Source: Lentzea aerocolonigenes (lineage in GTDB: Bacteria > Actinomycetota > Actinomycetes > Mycobacteriales > Pseudonocardiaceae). Taken from it: 64,000 nt of DNA. Where the stretch lies: contig NZ_JYJG01000055.1 in the NCBI RefSeq assembly GCF_000955955.1, forward strand, positions 1-64,000, read 5' to 3'. The notes under the pieces were generated by a model, which worked only from the letters and a program-made list of their open reading frames with translations, was not told the DNA's origin and did not search any database. Shown piece by piece: positions 1-8,515 of the stretch. The number at the start of each line of letters is the position of its first letter. Position 1 is the first letter of the stretch. Made by a program: the position numbers and the translations under genes.

Positions 1-720
1 AACCCGGCGCAGGGCCGCACCGAGTTCGTCACCTCGGAGGCCGCCGGCATGCAGGCGATCTTCGACCGCTTCACGCAGTGGTGCGCCGCCACACCTGAGT
101 GCGCGCTCCACGGCTCCGACCCCGCCGCGGTGTTCCGCAAGGCGCAGGAGAACGCCGACCGCATCCCCGGCACGTTGTTCGGCCTCAAGTGGTCCGCCGT
201 CACGGTCACGCGCTACTTCGAACTCGCCGGCCCCGGCGACTTCAGCGGCGTGGCGAAGGGGCTGCTGGACCTGTCCGAGGGCCGCAACCCGGTCGAGTCC
301 GGTCCCGAGGAGGAGTACCCGAAGCGCGTGCCCTACGCGGACCCGATGGTCTGCCAGGACTTCCCGCTGGGTGTCCACACGGTCGAGGAGGCGCGGAAAG
401 ACCTGGCGTCCACCCGTGCGGCGGCGCCGGTTCTCGGTTACTCGACCAACGCCAGCAACTACAGCTCGATCTGCCTCGGCGGTCCGTCACCGGCCCCTGG
501 TTCGTCCGCACCGGTGTTTTCACGCAGCGCACACCCCACGATGCTGCTGAGCAACACCTTCGACCCGGCCACTCCGGTCCGCTGGGCTTCGCAGGTCGCA
601 ACGCAGCTGGGATCGAAGGCGCTGCACGTCCGCACGGACCGGGTCGGCCACGGTGGCGGGATGGACGATCCGGTGACGTTGCGGAAGGTGCGCGACTACA
701 TGGCCCAGGTCAACCGCTAG
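1..720 (+). CDS. Secreted tripeptidyl aminopeptidase-like alpha/beta hydrolase, C-terminal part
   Basis: The reading frame is open from the window edge, so only the last 239 residues are seen; the serine nucleophile elbow must lie upstream. What remains matches the C-terminal part of TAP-like alpha/beta hydrolases of actinomycetes, which remove tripeptides or single residues from peptide N-termini outside the cell. The catalytic Asp is likely in SNTFDPATP near the end, and the catalytic His in VGHGGG about 25 codons later. Paired Cys residues (CAATPEC) near the start are typical of the exported family. The stop at 718-720 lies about 30 bases before the SOS box of dinB. The family call is fairly sure; substrate is unknown. 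Confidence 0.75.
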   Translation, partial: NPAQGRTEFVTSEAAGMQAIFDRFTQWCAATPECALHGSDPAAVFRKAQENADRIPGTLFGLKWSAVTVTRYFELAGPGDFSGVAKGLLDLSEGRNPVESGPEEEYPKRVPYADPMVCQDFPLGVHTVEEARKDLASTRAAAPVLGYSTNASNYSSICLGGPSPAPGSSAPVFSRSAHPTMLLSNTFDPATPVRWASQVATQLGSKALHVRTDRVGHGGGMDDPVTLRKVRDYMAQVNR

Positions 721-747
721 GGCACTGTTCCGACCGGGTGGATGATG

Positions 748-761
748 CGAACATGTGTTCG
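748..761. promoter_or_regulatory. LexA (SOS) box overlapping the dinB start
   Basis: CGAACATGTGTTCG is a perfect inverted repeat with arms CGAAC and GTTCG around four bases. It matches the actinobacterial LexA consensus TCGAAC-N4-GTTCGA except at the outermost bases. It covers the GTG at 755 and the first base of the GTG at 761, so bound LexA would sit on the start of dinB itself. Confidence 0.75.
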
Positions 762-1945
762 TGAGCACGCCGATCCTGCACGCCGACCTGGACGCGTTCT
801 ACGCCTCGGTCGAGCAACGGGACGACCCGACGCTGCGCGGCCGCCCGGTCATCGTGGGCGGCGGCGTGGTGCTGGCCGCGAGCTACGAGGCCAAGGCGTT
901 CGGCATCCGCACGGCGATGGGTGGCGCGAAGGCACGGCGTCTCTGTCCACATGCGATCGTCGTTCCGCCTCGAATGTCCGCCTACTCGGTCGCGAGCAAG
1001 GCGGTCTTCGAGGTCTTCCGCGACACCACCCCGCTGGTCGAGGGCATCTCGATCGACGAGGCGTTCCTGGACGTCGGCGGTCTGCACAAGATCGTCGGCG
1101 CACCGGAGCTGATCGCCCGCCGCCTGCGTGCACAGGTGCTCGCGGAGGTCGGCCTGCCGATCACCGTCGGCGTGGCGCGCACGAAGTTCCTGGCCAAGGT
1201 CGCGAGTGGAGTGGCCAAACCGGACGGACTGCTCGTCGTGCCGGCCGACGGCGAGCTCGAGTTCCTGCACCCGTTGCCGGTGGAACGTCTCTGGGGCGTG
1301 GGCAAGGTGACGGCGGCCAAACTGCACAACCTCGGCATCCGCACGGTGGGCGAGGTGGCCGCGCTCGGTGAGACCGACCTGGTCCTGATCCTCGGCAAGG
1401 CGGCGGGCCGGCACCTGCACGCGCTGGCGCACAACCGCGACCCGCGACCCGTCCAGGTCGGCCGACGCCGCCGCTCGATCGGCTCGCAACGCGCGCTGGG
1501 CCGCCGCGAACGCACACCGGAGGACCTGGACGTCATCCTCGCCTCGTTGATCGACGGCGTGACCCGCCGCCTCCGCGACGCCCACCGCGCCTGCCGAACC
1601 GTGGTGCTGCGCCTGCGTTTCGCCGACTTCACCCGCGCGACCCGCTCGCACACGGTGATCCACCCGACGTCCGACACCGCGCTGCTGCTGTCCGCGGCCC
1701 GGCAGCTGCTCACCGCCGCGCTGCCGGAGATCGCGGAGCGCGGGATCACGCTGCTGGGCGTGTCCCTCACCAATCTCGGCAACGAGGACACGATCCAGCT
1801 GATGTTGCCGTTCGACGACCACACACCTGGCGCGCTGGACGCCACGCTGGACCGGCTGAAGGACCGCTTCGGGTCTTCCTCGGTGACTCGAGCCGCGTTG
1901 CTCGGTCACGATCCGGGCATCTCGGTGCCACTGCTGCCCGACTGA
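755..1945 (+). CDS. dinB: DNA polymerase IV (Y-family translesion polymerase)
   Basis: The 396-residue product has the Y-family order: palm/fingers with HADLDAFYASVEQ at the N-terminus (first metal-binding Asp), SIDEAFLDV near residue 100 (second acidic pair), the thumb with helix-hairpin-helix sequence LWGVGKVTAAKLHNLGI, and a little-finger domain to the end. Length is normal for DinB. It copies past DNA lesions with low fidelity. The start is GTG 755 or GTG 761; both lie in or beside the LexA box and neither has a clear ribosome site, which suggests a leaderless transcript. It lacks an obvious beta-clamp motif at the extreme C-terminus, which ends GHDPGISVPLLPD. SOS induction is inferred from the box. 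Confidence 0.93.
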   Translation: MFVSTPILHADLDAFYASVEQRDDPTLRGRPVIVGGGVVLAASYEAKAFGIRTAMGGAKARRLCPHAIVVPPRMSAYSVASKAVFEVFRDTTPLVEGISIDEAFLDVGGLHKIVGAPELIARRLRAQVLAEVGLPITVGVARTKFLAKVASGVAKPDGLLVVPADGELEFLHPLPVERLWGVGKVTAAKLHNLGIRTVGEVAALGETDLVLILGKAAGRHLHALAHNRDPRPVQVGRRRRSIGSQRALGRRERTPEDLDVILASLIDGVTRRLRDAHRACRTVVLRLRFADFTRATRSHTVIHPTSDTALLLSAARQLLTAALPEIAERGITLLGVSLTNLGNEDTIQLMLPFDDHTPGALDATLDRLKDRFGSSSVTRAALLGHDPGISVPLLPD

Positions 1946-1955
1946 ATATCCTGGA

Positions 1956-2546
1956 GTGGTGGCGACGAGGCATCTGTACGTGGTGCGGCACGGCGCGGCG
2001 GACGCGTTCGATGAGCTGACCTCGGTGGGACAACGACAGTCCGAACTGCTCGGCGCGCGGCTGGCCGGCCTGCCGATCGACACCGTGTGGCACTCCCCGT
2101 TGCCCAGAGCGGCCCGGTCGGCGCAGATCGTGGGCTCGTGTCTGCCCGGGGTCGCCGTGCGCGAGGCGGCCGAGCTCGTCGACCACGTCCCGCACGTGCC
2201 GGACGAGATTCCTTCGGCGTGGGCCGGGTTCTTCGACGGCTACGACGCGGAAGAGGCCGCTGCGGGCGCACGCATCGCGGATGCGTTGATCAGCAGGTTC
2301 GCTCGTCCCGCCGAGGCCGAGACCCACGAGGTTCTCGTGACCCACGCCTATCCGGTGGCCTGGCTGGTGCGGCACGCGCTCGACGCTCCGCCGGCGCGCT
2401 GGCTGGGACTGGACTGCGGCAACGCCGCGTTGACCGTGATCGAACACCGCACCGGCCTGGCGCCCACATTGGTGCTGTACAACGACATGAGCCACCTTCC
2501 GGCCGAACTGCGCTGGACGGGGTCCGGGCCCGGAGTCCGGCCTTAA
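1956..2546 (+). CDS. Histidine phosphatase superfamily protein
   Basis: This 196-residue protein opens with LYVVRHGAAD, the RHG motif whose His is phosphorylated during catalysis in the phosphoglycerate-mutase-like superfamily. The second active-site His is in VTHAYPVAW near residue 130, and SPLPRAARSA gives the conserved Arg region. The start is one of two adjacent GTG codons at 1956/1959, ten bases after dinB, so it may be co-transcribed with it. Substrate cannot be told; small soluble members act on sugar phosphates, nucleotides or phosphoproteins. Its stop codon TAA shares the palindrome TTAA with the stop of the convergent gene. Confidence 0.8.
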   Translation: MVATRHLYVVRHGAADAFDELTSVGQRQSELLGARLAGLPIDTVWHSPLPRAARSAQIVGSCLPGVAVREAAELVDHVPHVPDEIPSAWAGFFDGYDAEEAAAGARIADALISRFARPAEAETHEVLVTHAYPVAWLVRHALDAPPARWLGLDCGNAALTVIEHRTGLAPTLVLYNDMSHLPAELRWTGSGPGVRP

Positions 2547-3820
2547 CGACTCAGCACGGCGTGGGCGGCGCGGAGGCGTTCGGCCTCTGCTCGTTCGGTG
2601 TGGTCGCCTGACACGTCGTCCGCCCAGCCGAGCAGCCGCGCGAGGTGGGCGTCCGCGGTCGTGGTGCTGGGTTGGCTGCCCAGCGCGATCTCGCCGCTCG
2701 TGCCGTCGATGGTGATCAAGGTGCCTTCGGCGATGGTGAAACCGGAAACCCCGACCACGGCCGGCTTTCCCATCGACCGCGCCACCACCGCGGCGTGGCT
2801 CGCGGGTCCGCCTCGCTCCGTGACGACACCGGCAGCGGCCGCGAGACCGCGCATGTCGTGTGGCGACGTCTCCGGGCGCACGAGGATGACCGGGCCTTCG
2901 ACGGCCATGCGCACCGCACTGTCCGTTGTGGACGCGACCCGGCCGGTCGCGACACCGGGACACGCGCCCAGTCCCCTGGCCAGCACGTGGTCTGCCGTCA
3001 TTCGCGGGGTCCGGACCAGGTGTTGCGGTGAGACCCGCAGCAACGCCTCGGTCCGGCTGATCACCTGTTCGCCGGCAAGATCCGTGGCGACGCGCACGGC
3101 CGCGGCGCCGGCGTACCCGCCGGACCGGACCTGCAGCAGCCACAGCACACCTGACTCGAAGGTGAACTCGACGTAGCACGCATCGCGGTGGTGTGCCTCG
3201 ATCCGGCTCAGCGCATCGAGCAGCTCCGCCCACACCGCTGGTTCCCGCTCGGCCAGCTCGTGCAGAGGGTGCGTTCGCGCCCTGCCGGAGACGACGTCCT
3301 CGCCCTGGTGTCCGAAGAGGACTTCGCCGAACGGTGTCCTGGCGCCGGTGTTGGGGTCGCGGCTGAACGCGACCCCGGTACCGCTGTGCTCGTCGCGGTC
3401 ACCGAGCACCATCGCCTGAACGATCACCGCGGTGCCGAGATCGTGCGGAATGTCGTGCAGTTCGCGATAAGTACGCGCTCGCGGCGTGTTCCACGAGGAG
3501 AACACGGCTTCCACCGAGGGCATGAGCCGCTTGTCGACGTTGAGGATCGTGTCCATCATGCCGGGCATCGACACGCTCGCCCCGGAGCGGACGGACACCG
3601 TCGCACTTCCGAGCCCGGCCTTGGCGGCCGCGACCTCGTCGGAAAGCCCGTCAGGTGGTCGCCCGTCGCGCAGGAAGGCCCGGCACGCTTCGGTCGTGAT
3701 CACGAAACCAGGCGGCACCGGCAAGCCGAGGCGGTGCAGCACAACGAGTCCGTCCGCCTTGCCGCCCACGGTGTCCGCGGTCTCCTGCGATTCCGCGGCG
3801 ATCGGCCGGATCCACCTCAT
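2543..3820 (-). CDS. Short pyruvate phosphate dikinase-like protein (nucleotide-binding and phosphohistidine domains only)
   Basis: The 425-residue product aligns in motif order with the first half of pyruvate phosphate dikinase. An ATP-grasp N-terminus has GGKADGL and the PPDK signature SVRSGASVSMPGMMDTILN; the middle has FTFESGVLWLLQVRSG; and the swivelling domain has TERGGPASHAAVVARSMGKP with the phosphorylatable His near residue 342. The C-terminal PEP/pyruvate TIM barrel (about 350 residues) is absent, so pyruvate-PEP interconversion is unlikely unless another protein supplies it. It starts at ATG 3820, overlapping the upstream gene by ATGA, and is the last gene of a three-gene operon headed by a TetR. 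A phosphotransfer or regulatory role is inference. Confidence 0.8.
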   Translation of the reverse strand: MRWIRPIAAESQETADTVGGKADGLVVLHRLGLPVPPGFVITTEACRAFLRDGRPPDGLSDEVAAAKAGLGSATVSVRSGASVSMPGMMDTILNVDKRLMPSVEAVFSSWNTPRARTYRELHDIPHDLGTAVIVQAMVLGDRDEHSGTGVAFSRDPNTGARTPFGEVLFGHQGEDVVSGRARTHPLHELAEREPAVWAELLDALSRIEAHHRDACYVEFTFESGVLWLLQVRSGGYAGAAAVRVATDLAGEQVISRTEALLRVSPQHLVRTPRMTADHVLARGLGACPGVATGRVASTTDSAVRMAVEGPVILVRPETSPHDMRGLAAAAGVVTERGGPASHAAVVARSMGKPAVVGVSGFTIAEGTLITIDGTSGEIALGSQPSTTTADAHLARLLGWADDVSGDHTERAEAERLRAAHAVLSR

Positions 3821-4404
3821 CGCGGGATCCCCAGCGTGGCGAGCAGATCTTCGTGCAGCTCGGCCCACACCGCGTGGTACGACCCGATGCCGTCCGCCAC
3901 GTACTCCAGCTCCCCGGCCGCAGCACGACGAAGGGCATCGGTGAGCCGGACCCGGTAGCGGTCGAACCGGGCCTGAGCTGCGGACAGGTCGGCGCACACG
4001 ACAACCGCGCGCTCGTGGAAGTCGTTGAAGCGACCGAGAACGCGGCCGTCGTAGGCGATGTCGCTGTGATCGTTGAGGATCCCGTTCGACCGGATCTGCC
4101 ACGCCGTGCAGAGGTCGAGCAGCTCCGGGTTGAGCACCATGAACTCGTGGAACGCCTTGGTGAGCGCGGGCCGGGCCTGTGCCGACTCCAGTTCGCCGGT
4201 GATGCGCTGCGCATCCGCCACGCGCCCCTCGTCCGTCAGGCCCCACCCGCCGAACTCCCCCGGCAGGTGCGTGACGAGTCCGTCCACCGCGAGGTCGATC
4301 AGCTCGGACTCCACTTCGGACTCGGTCAGCCCGGCCGCGCCGGCGATGCGGGCGGTACCGGCGAATCCGATGCACCGCAACGTGTGCAGCACCAGCAGGC
4401 TCAT
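3817..4404 (-). CDS. Winged-helix (MarR-like) protein coupled to the PPDK-like gene
   Basis: This 195-residue protein begins with a predicted winged helix-turn-helix (residues about 1-65: LRCIGFAGTARIAGAAGLTESEVESEL, then a wing around GWGLTDEGR), followed by a mostly helical domain rich in acidic and aromatic residues. The second part is unlike standard MarR dimerisation helices and has no function I recognise. Both ends overlap neighbours by ATGA (4401-4404 and 3817-3820), so it is translated with the TetR and the PPDK-like protein and probably works with them. Proteins of this type next to PPDK genes are common in actinomycetes. Whether it binds DNA or only uses the fold for protein contact is unknown. 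Confidence 0.6.
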   Translation of the reverse strand: MSLLVLHTLRCIGFAGTARIAGAAGLTESEVESELIDLAVDGLVTHLPGEFGGWGLTDEGRVADAQRITGELESAQARPALTKAFHEFMVLNPELLDLCTAWQIRSNGILNDHSDIAYDGRVLGRFNDFHERAVVVCADLSAAQARFDRYRVRLTDALRRAAAGELEYVADGIGSYHAVWAELHEDLLATLGIPR

Positions 4405-5411
4405 CGTCCAGCCTTCCGCACCGACGCCACGGCATGCGCGGCACCTCGCCCGTCGGCACGAGCGACGATCACACCGTTCCGGACGCGCACGGCGACTTCG
4501 GTCTCGTCACCGGCCTGCGCGAGCCCGAGCGCGCCCTCGTCGAACAGCACGTCCACCGACGGCAACGCACCCGCGGTGAAGACGCGCCGCAGGCAAGCCA
4601 TCAGATCGGCCACGCGCAGCCGCACGAGACGCCCTGTCTCGGCCGGAGCACCGGCGACGACGACCACGGTCACCCGCTCGCCGGAGCGCGCGGCCCGGAC
4701 AGCTTCCTCAGCGGCCGCAAGGCGGTTCGCGCCCAGCACCGCGATCACGCCGTCGGCCAGGTCGGGCCGAGCCTCGGCGACCGGCCGGGCCGGTTCGACG
4801 AACGCCAGGTGCGGCGGTGCCCAGGTGTCGGTGAGATTCACGCCGGCCAGGTGCTCGCACGCGAGCGCCACGTCGAACGGGTCGCTCGCACCCGGCGCGG
4901 CCTCGGCCTGATGCGCCGCTCCGTCCAGCAGCGTCAGCACGAGCGACGCCAGCCGCACCTGCCGCTCCGCAGCGCACGACTCCAGCGCGAGACCGAGCAA
5001 CAGCGCCTCCAGCCTTGCGGTCTGCGCCAGCACGTCCCGCGCGTGGCCGTCGTCGAACACCCCGGCCAACGAGCGCAGTTGCAGCCGTCCACCCGGCACC
5101 GAGTCGCCGGCCAGCGGCAACCGTTCGAGCCACACACGTGCGAACGAGCCCAGTGCCTCTGCCAGGGACGCCGGATCGCCGTGCGGTTCGGCACCGCCGG
5201 CGTTCTTGGCCAGGTCGATCAGCACCGCCAGGTAGAGGGCGCGCTTGCTGGGGAAGTTCGAGTAGACCGCGCCACGGGTGAGCTCGGCGCGCTCGGCGAT
5301 CCGGTCGATCTTGGCGAGCACGTACCCGTGCTCGGAGAACTCGTCTCTCGCCGCTGCCAGCACGGACGCACGCGTGCGCTCCTGCTGCTGGGCCCTGGTC
5401 AACCGAACCAT
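4401..5411 (-). CDS. TetR-family regulator with long C-terminal extension
   Basis: Residues 1-60 form a standard TetR DNA-binding domain (LTRAQQQERTRASVLAAARDE, then AELTRGAVYSNFPSKRALY). TetR proteins usually end near residue 200-220, but this one runs to 336 from the ATG at 5411. The extra about 140 residues contain a strand-rich segment (ERVTVVVVAG) and an alternating alpha/beta pattern ending in ETEVAVRVRNGVIVARADGRG; I do not recognise this domain. An alternative ATG at 5423 adds four residues. It is first in the operon with the winged-helix and PPDK-like genes, overlapping by ATGA. A three-half-site palindrome directly upstream suggests autoregulation. Confidence 0.8.
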   Translation of the reverse strand: MVRLTRAQQQERTRASVLAAARDEFSEHGYVLAKIDRIAERAELTRGAVYSNFPSKRALYLAVLIDLAKNAGGAEPHGDPASLAEALGSFARVWLERLPLAGDSVPGGRLQLRSLAGVFDDGHARDVLAQTARLEALLLGLALESCAAERQVRLASLVLTLLDGAAHQAEAAPGASDPFDVALACEHLAGVNLTDTWAPPHLAFVEPARPVAEARPDLADGVIAVLGANRLAAAEEAVRAARSGERVTVVVVAGAPAETGRLVRLRVADLMACLRRVFTAGALPSVDVLFDEGALGLAQAGDETEVAVRVRNGVIVARADGRGAAHAVASVRKAGR

Positions 5412-5428
5412 GACCACCAACATACTCG

Positions 5429-5452
5429 GAACATCCAGATGTTCTCAACATC
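5429..5452. promoter_or_regulatory. Three-half-site operator upstream of the TetR operon
   Basis: GAACATCCAGATGTTC (5429-5444) is a perfect palindrome with 7-base arms, and a third half-site AACATC follows at 5447-5452, so AACATC, GATGTT and AACATC alternate with short spacers. It lies just upstream of the TetR start codons on the minus strand, the expected place for an autoregulatory operator. Confidence 0.6.
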
Positions 5453-5510
5453 TGAGTTCGCGGCAAATGGCGTCTTGATCGCTCCACAGCCGCGCGCCAA
5501 GGTGAGAGAC

Positions 5511-5526
5511 GTTCAGGTATCTGAAC
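5511..5526. promoter_or_regulatory. Inverted repeat upstream of the GH31 gene
   Basis: GTTCAGGTATCTGAAC is a perfect inverted repeat (6-base arms, 4-base centre) 38 bases before the GH31 start. It differs from the TetR operator at 5429 and may be a binding site for a sugar-responsive regulator. No promoter hexamers could be assigned with confidence. Confidence 0.4.
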
Positions 5527-5563
5527 AACCTCGGAAGCCGACGGCGTCAGACGAGGAGCACGG

Positions 5564-8515
5564 ATGCGCGTCATAGCCCTGCTGGCTCTGGCCAGCCTGA
5601 TCGTCCCCGTACCTGCGACGGCCCAGCCCGGTGACACGGTCGTGTCCGGGCAGGCCAGGTTCCAGATCCTCTCCCCCACCCTGATGCGGACTGAGTACGC
5701 GGCAGACCGCAGATTTGAGAATGCGCTCAGTTACAACGTTGTAAATCGCACCTTCCCCCGCACGGCCTACAGTCAGCGGGTCCAGGACGGGTGGCTGGTG
5801 ATCACCACCTCGGCGATGACCCTGCGGTATCGCGTCGGGTCCGGGCCGTTCCGGGCCGACAACCTCGAGCTCAAGGCCAGTGGCACGACCGCGTCCCCGT
5901 GGCGGCGGGTGGTCTGTGCGACCGGTCAGCTCTGCGAGGCAGAAGACCAGCAGCGGGAAGGGATGCTGGTCGCTGCCGAGCATCCCGGTCACACCGGGGC
6001 CGGCTTCGTCGCCGGGTTCTCCTACCCCAACAACGGGATCACGGCAACCGTCAACGCTCCGAGCGCCGGCCGGCATCGCGTTGTCGTGCGGTACGCCAAT
6101 GGCGTTGGTGGCGACGGGAAGCACGAGAACCGGACGCTCAGTCTCGGCATCGACGGGCGGGCGCGGCAGATCACCTTGCCCGCGACCGCGGACTGGCGTG
6201 ACTGGCAGCTCGCCGAGACCGAGGTCGACCTGACCGCGGGCGAACACCGCATCTCACTCGGCAAAACGTTCGCCGACACGGGCAACGTCAACGTGGACAG
6301 TCTCGCGCTTGTTGCTCCTGGCCAGCCGTATCCGGGTCAGCGCGCGATCGACGACTGCCGTTTCGGCACCACCTGCGAAGCCGAGAACGGGGTCACCACA
6401 GGCGTGCTCGCGGACGAGCACGTCGGCTACGCGGGCACCGGGTTCGTCGCTGAGCTGAAAGGCGGAACGAGCCTCACCCAGCGGGTGAGCAACGTCCCGG
6501 CGGCGGGCACCTACACCGTGAATCTGCGCTATGCCAACGGTGTTGGCGGTGATGGCAAGCACGAGCCGCGCACGGTGTTCCTGAACGGCCAGGCGGTCGT
6601 GTTGCCGGTGACAGCTGACTGGACGACGTGGTCCACGGCTTCCGCGCAGATCCCGTTGCCCGCCGGCACTTCCGACTTCAGGGTCACGTGTCCGGACGCG
6701 GGCTGTCACGTCAACCTCGACACGATCGGGATCAACTCGACGCAGCAGCACCTGGCACTCGGCGGGTACCGGCGCTCGCTCGACGGCTACACCGGCACCA
6801 GCGGCGATCCGCGGCTCTATCCAGGACTGCTGTACCGCGACGGCTGGTACCTGCTGGACGACACGAGTTCCGCTTTGTACAACGGAAGCACGCCCACGCC
6901 GCGCGCGGATCGTGGTGCTCAGGCGTACCAGGACGGTTATGTGTTCGGGTACGGGCAGAACTACAAGGCGGCGCTGGGTGATCTCGCTTCCCTGACCGGT
7001 GGGCCGAAGTTGTTGCCGCGCTGGGCCTACGGCGTCTGGTACTCCGAGTACATCGACCGCACGGCCGCCGAATACCGCGACCGGATCCTGCCGGCGTTCC
7101 GGCAGCACGGTGTGCCGCTGGACGTCCTGGTGGTCGACACCGACTTCAAGGCGCGCAACACGTGGAACGGCTGGCAGTTCGACCGGGCCAAGTTCCCCGA
7201 CCCGCAGGGGTTCCTGGACTGGGCACACGGCGAGGGGCTGCACAGCACGCTCAACATCCACCCGAGCATCCAGGGCAGCGACCCGTCGTTCGCCCAGGCG
7301 CAGGCGACCGCGAAGGGCAAGCTGGCCAAGGGGAACTGCTCCGACTGCTACGTGTTCGACTGGGGTGACCCGGACCAGCTGCGCGCGTACGTGGAGCTGC
7401 ACCGGCCCATGCCGACCGACTTCTGGTGGCTCGACTGGTGTTGTGACGGCTCGGGCTCGTCGTTGCGCGGCGTGACGCCGGACTCGTGGATCAACGAGCA
7501 GTACGCGAAGCTCGGCGGGTTCGCGTTCTCGCGCGGTTTCGGGTCACTGCAGGCAGGTGGCTACAGCGGGTCCGGGCCGCTGCAGACCGGGCCGTGGGCG
7601 GAGAAGCGCAACACCCTGCACTTCACCGGCGACACGTCGTCGACGTGGGGCGCGCTGAAGGGGACCATCGGCTACACGTCGGCCGAGGCGGTGTCGACCG
7701 GGATGTCCGCGATCAGCCACGACATCGGCGGGCACAACGACACCACCGGGCTGCGCGGCTCCGAGACCTACCTCTCCGACGGACAGGTGCGGTACACCGC
7801 CAAGCTGCCGGACGACCTGTACGCGCGGTGGGTGCAGCTCGGCGCGTTCCAGCCGATCACGCGCCTGCACAGCAACCACAGCGACCGCCTGCCGTGGCAG
7901 TACGGACCGGCCGCGCAGGCGTCCGCGACCAAGTTCCTGAACCTGCGCGAACGCCTTGTGCCGTACATCTACACGTTGGCGGAGCAGGCGAATCGCACCG
8001 GCGTGCCGGTCGTGCGTCCCGCTTATCTCGACTACCCGGGCAGTCCTGAGGCCTACTCCACTGTGGACAGCCAGTTCATGGTCGGATCGGACCTGCTGGT
8101 CGCGCCGATCACCACGTCCGGTGACGTCGGTTCGACGCGAGTGTGGTTCCCGCCTGGGCAGTGGACCGACTACTTCACCGGCCAGGTCTACCAGGGCAAC
8201 ACCTGGGCGACGGTCAGTGCGGGCTGGGACACGATGCCGGTGTTCATGAGGTCTGGCGGCATGCTCGTCGAGCGCACGCATGACGCGCTGAGCGACCAGC
8301 ACGCGGACGGTGCGCTGACCGTGCACGTCACGGCCGGGGCTCGCGGTTCGTTCACGCTGTACGAGGACAAGGGCCGCACGCGGATCACCCAGAACAGCGG
8401 GACTCTGGTCGTGCACTCGGCGTCCAAACGGGACTGGACGGTCGTGGTGCACAACGCCGACGGGTCCAGCCGGACGATCCAGGCCGGTCAGCGGGTGGTG
8501 ATCAACCTGCGCTGA
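5564..8515 (+). CDS. Secreted GH31-family glycosidase with two CBM6/35-like modules
   Basis: The 983-residue protein has a Sec signal peptide (cleavage likely after PATA, residue about 20) and starts at ATG 5564, five bases after GAGGAG. A GH31 N-terminal beta domain begins near residue 25 but is interrupted by two tandem carbohydrate-binding-like modules, about 120-245 and 265-395. Both carry RYANGVGGDGKHE, about 145 residues apart. GH31 sequence resumes at LGGYRRSLDG. The nucleophile is likely Asp624 in FWWLDW and the acid/base Asp690 in FTGDTSS; this 66-residue spacing equals that of characterised GH31 alpha-glycosidases as I recall. It should cleave alpha-linked glucosides, xylosides or galactosides outside the cell. 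Exact substrate is unknown. Confidence 0.9.
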   Translation: MRVIALLALASLIVPVPATAQPGDTVVSGQARFQILSPTLMRTEYAADRRFENALSYNVVNRTFPRTAYSQRVQDGWLVITTSAMTLRYRVGSGPFRADNLELKASGTTASPWRRVVCATGQLCEAEDQQREGMLVAAEHPGHTGAGFVAGFSYPNNGITATVNAPSAGRHRVVVRYANGVGGDGKHENRTLSLGIDGRARQITLPATADWRDWQLAETEVDLTAGEHRISLGKTFADTGNVNVDSLALVAPGQPYPGQRAIDDCRFGTTCEAENGVTTGVLADEHVGYAGTGFVAELKGGTSLTQRVSNVPAAGTYTVNLRYANGVGGDGKHEPRTVFLNGQAVVLPVTADWTTWSTASAQIPLPAGTSDFRVTCPDAGCHVNLDTIGINSTQQHLALGGYRRSLDGYTGTSGDPRLYPGLLYRDGWYLLDDTSSALYNGSTPTPRADRGAQAYQDGYVFGYGQNYKAALGDLASLTGGPKLLPRWAYGVWYSEYIDRTAAEYRDRILPAFRQHGVPLDVLVVDTDFKARNTWNGWQFDRAKFPDPQGFLDWAHGEGLHSTLNIHPSIQGSDPSFAQAQATAKGKLAKGNCSDCYVFDWGDPDQLRAYVELHRPMPTDFWWLDWCCDGSGSSLRGVTPDSWINEQYAKLGGFAFSRGFGSLQAGGYSGSGPLQTGPWAEKRNTLHFTGDTSSTWGALKGTIGYTSAEAVSTGMSAISHDIGGHNDTTGLRGSETYLSDGQVRYTAKLPDDLYARWVQLGAFQPITRLHSNHSDRLPWQYGPAAQASATKFLNLRERLVPYIYTLAEQANRTGVPVVRPAYLDYPGSPEAYSTVDSQFMVGSDLLVAPITTSGDVGSTRVWFPPGQWTDYFTGQVYQGNTWATVSAGWDTMPVFMRSGGMLVERTHDALSDQHADGALTVHVTAGARGSFTLYEDKGRTRITQNSGTLVVHSASKRDWTVVVHNADGSSRTIQAGQRVVINLR

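Noticed and set aside
3821..4459. Extension of the PPDK-like frame upstream of ATG 3820, giving a 638-residue protein.
   Set aside because: The extra part is Arg- and Gly-rich nonsense in the wrong frame of the winged-helix gene, which itself is coherent and ends with an ATGA overlap.
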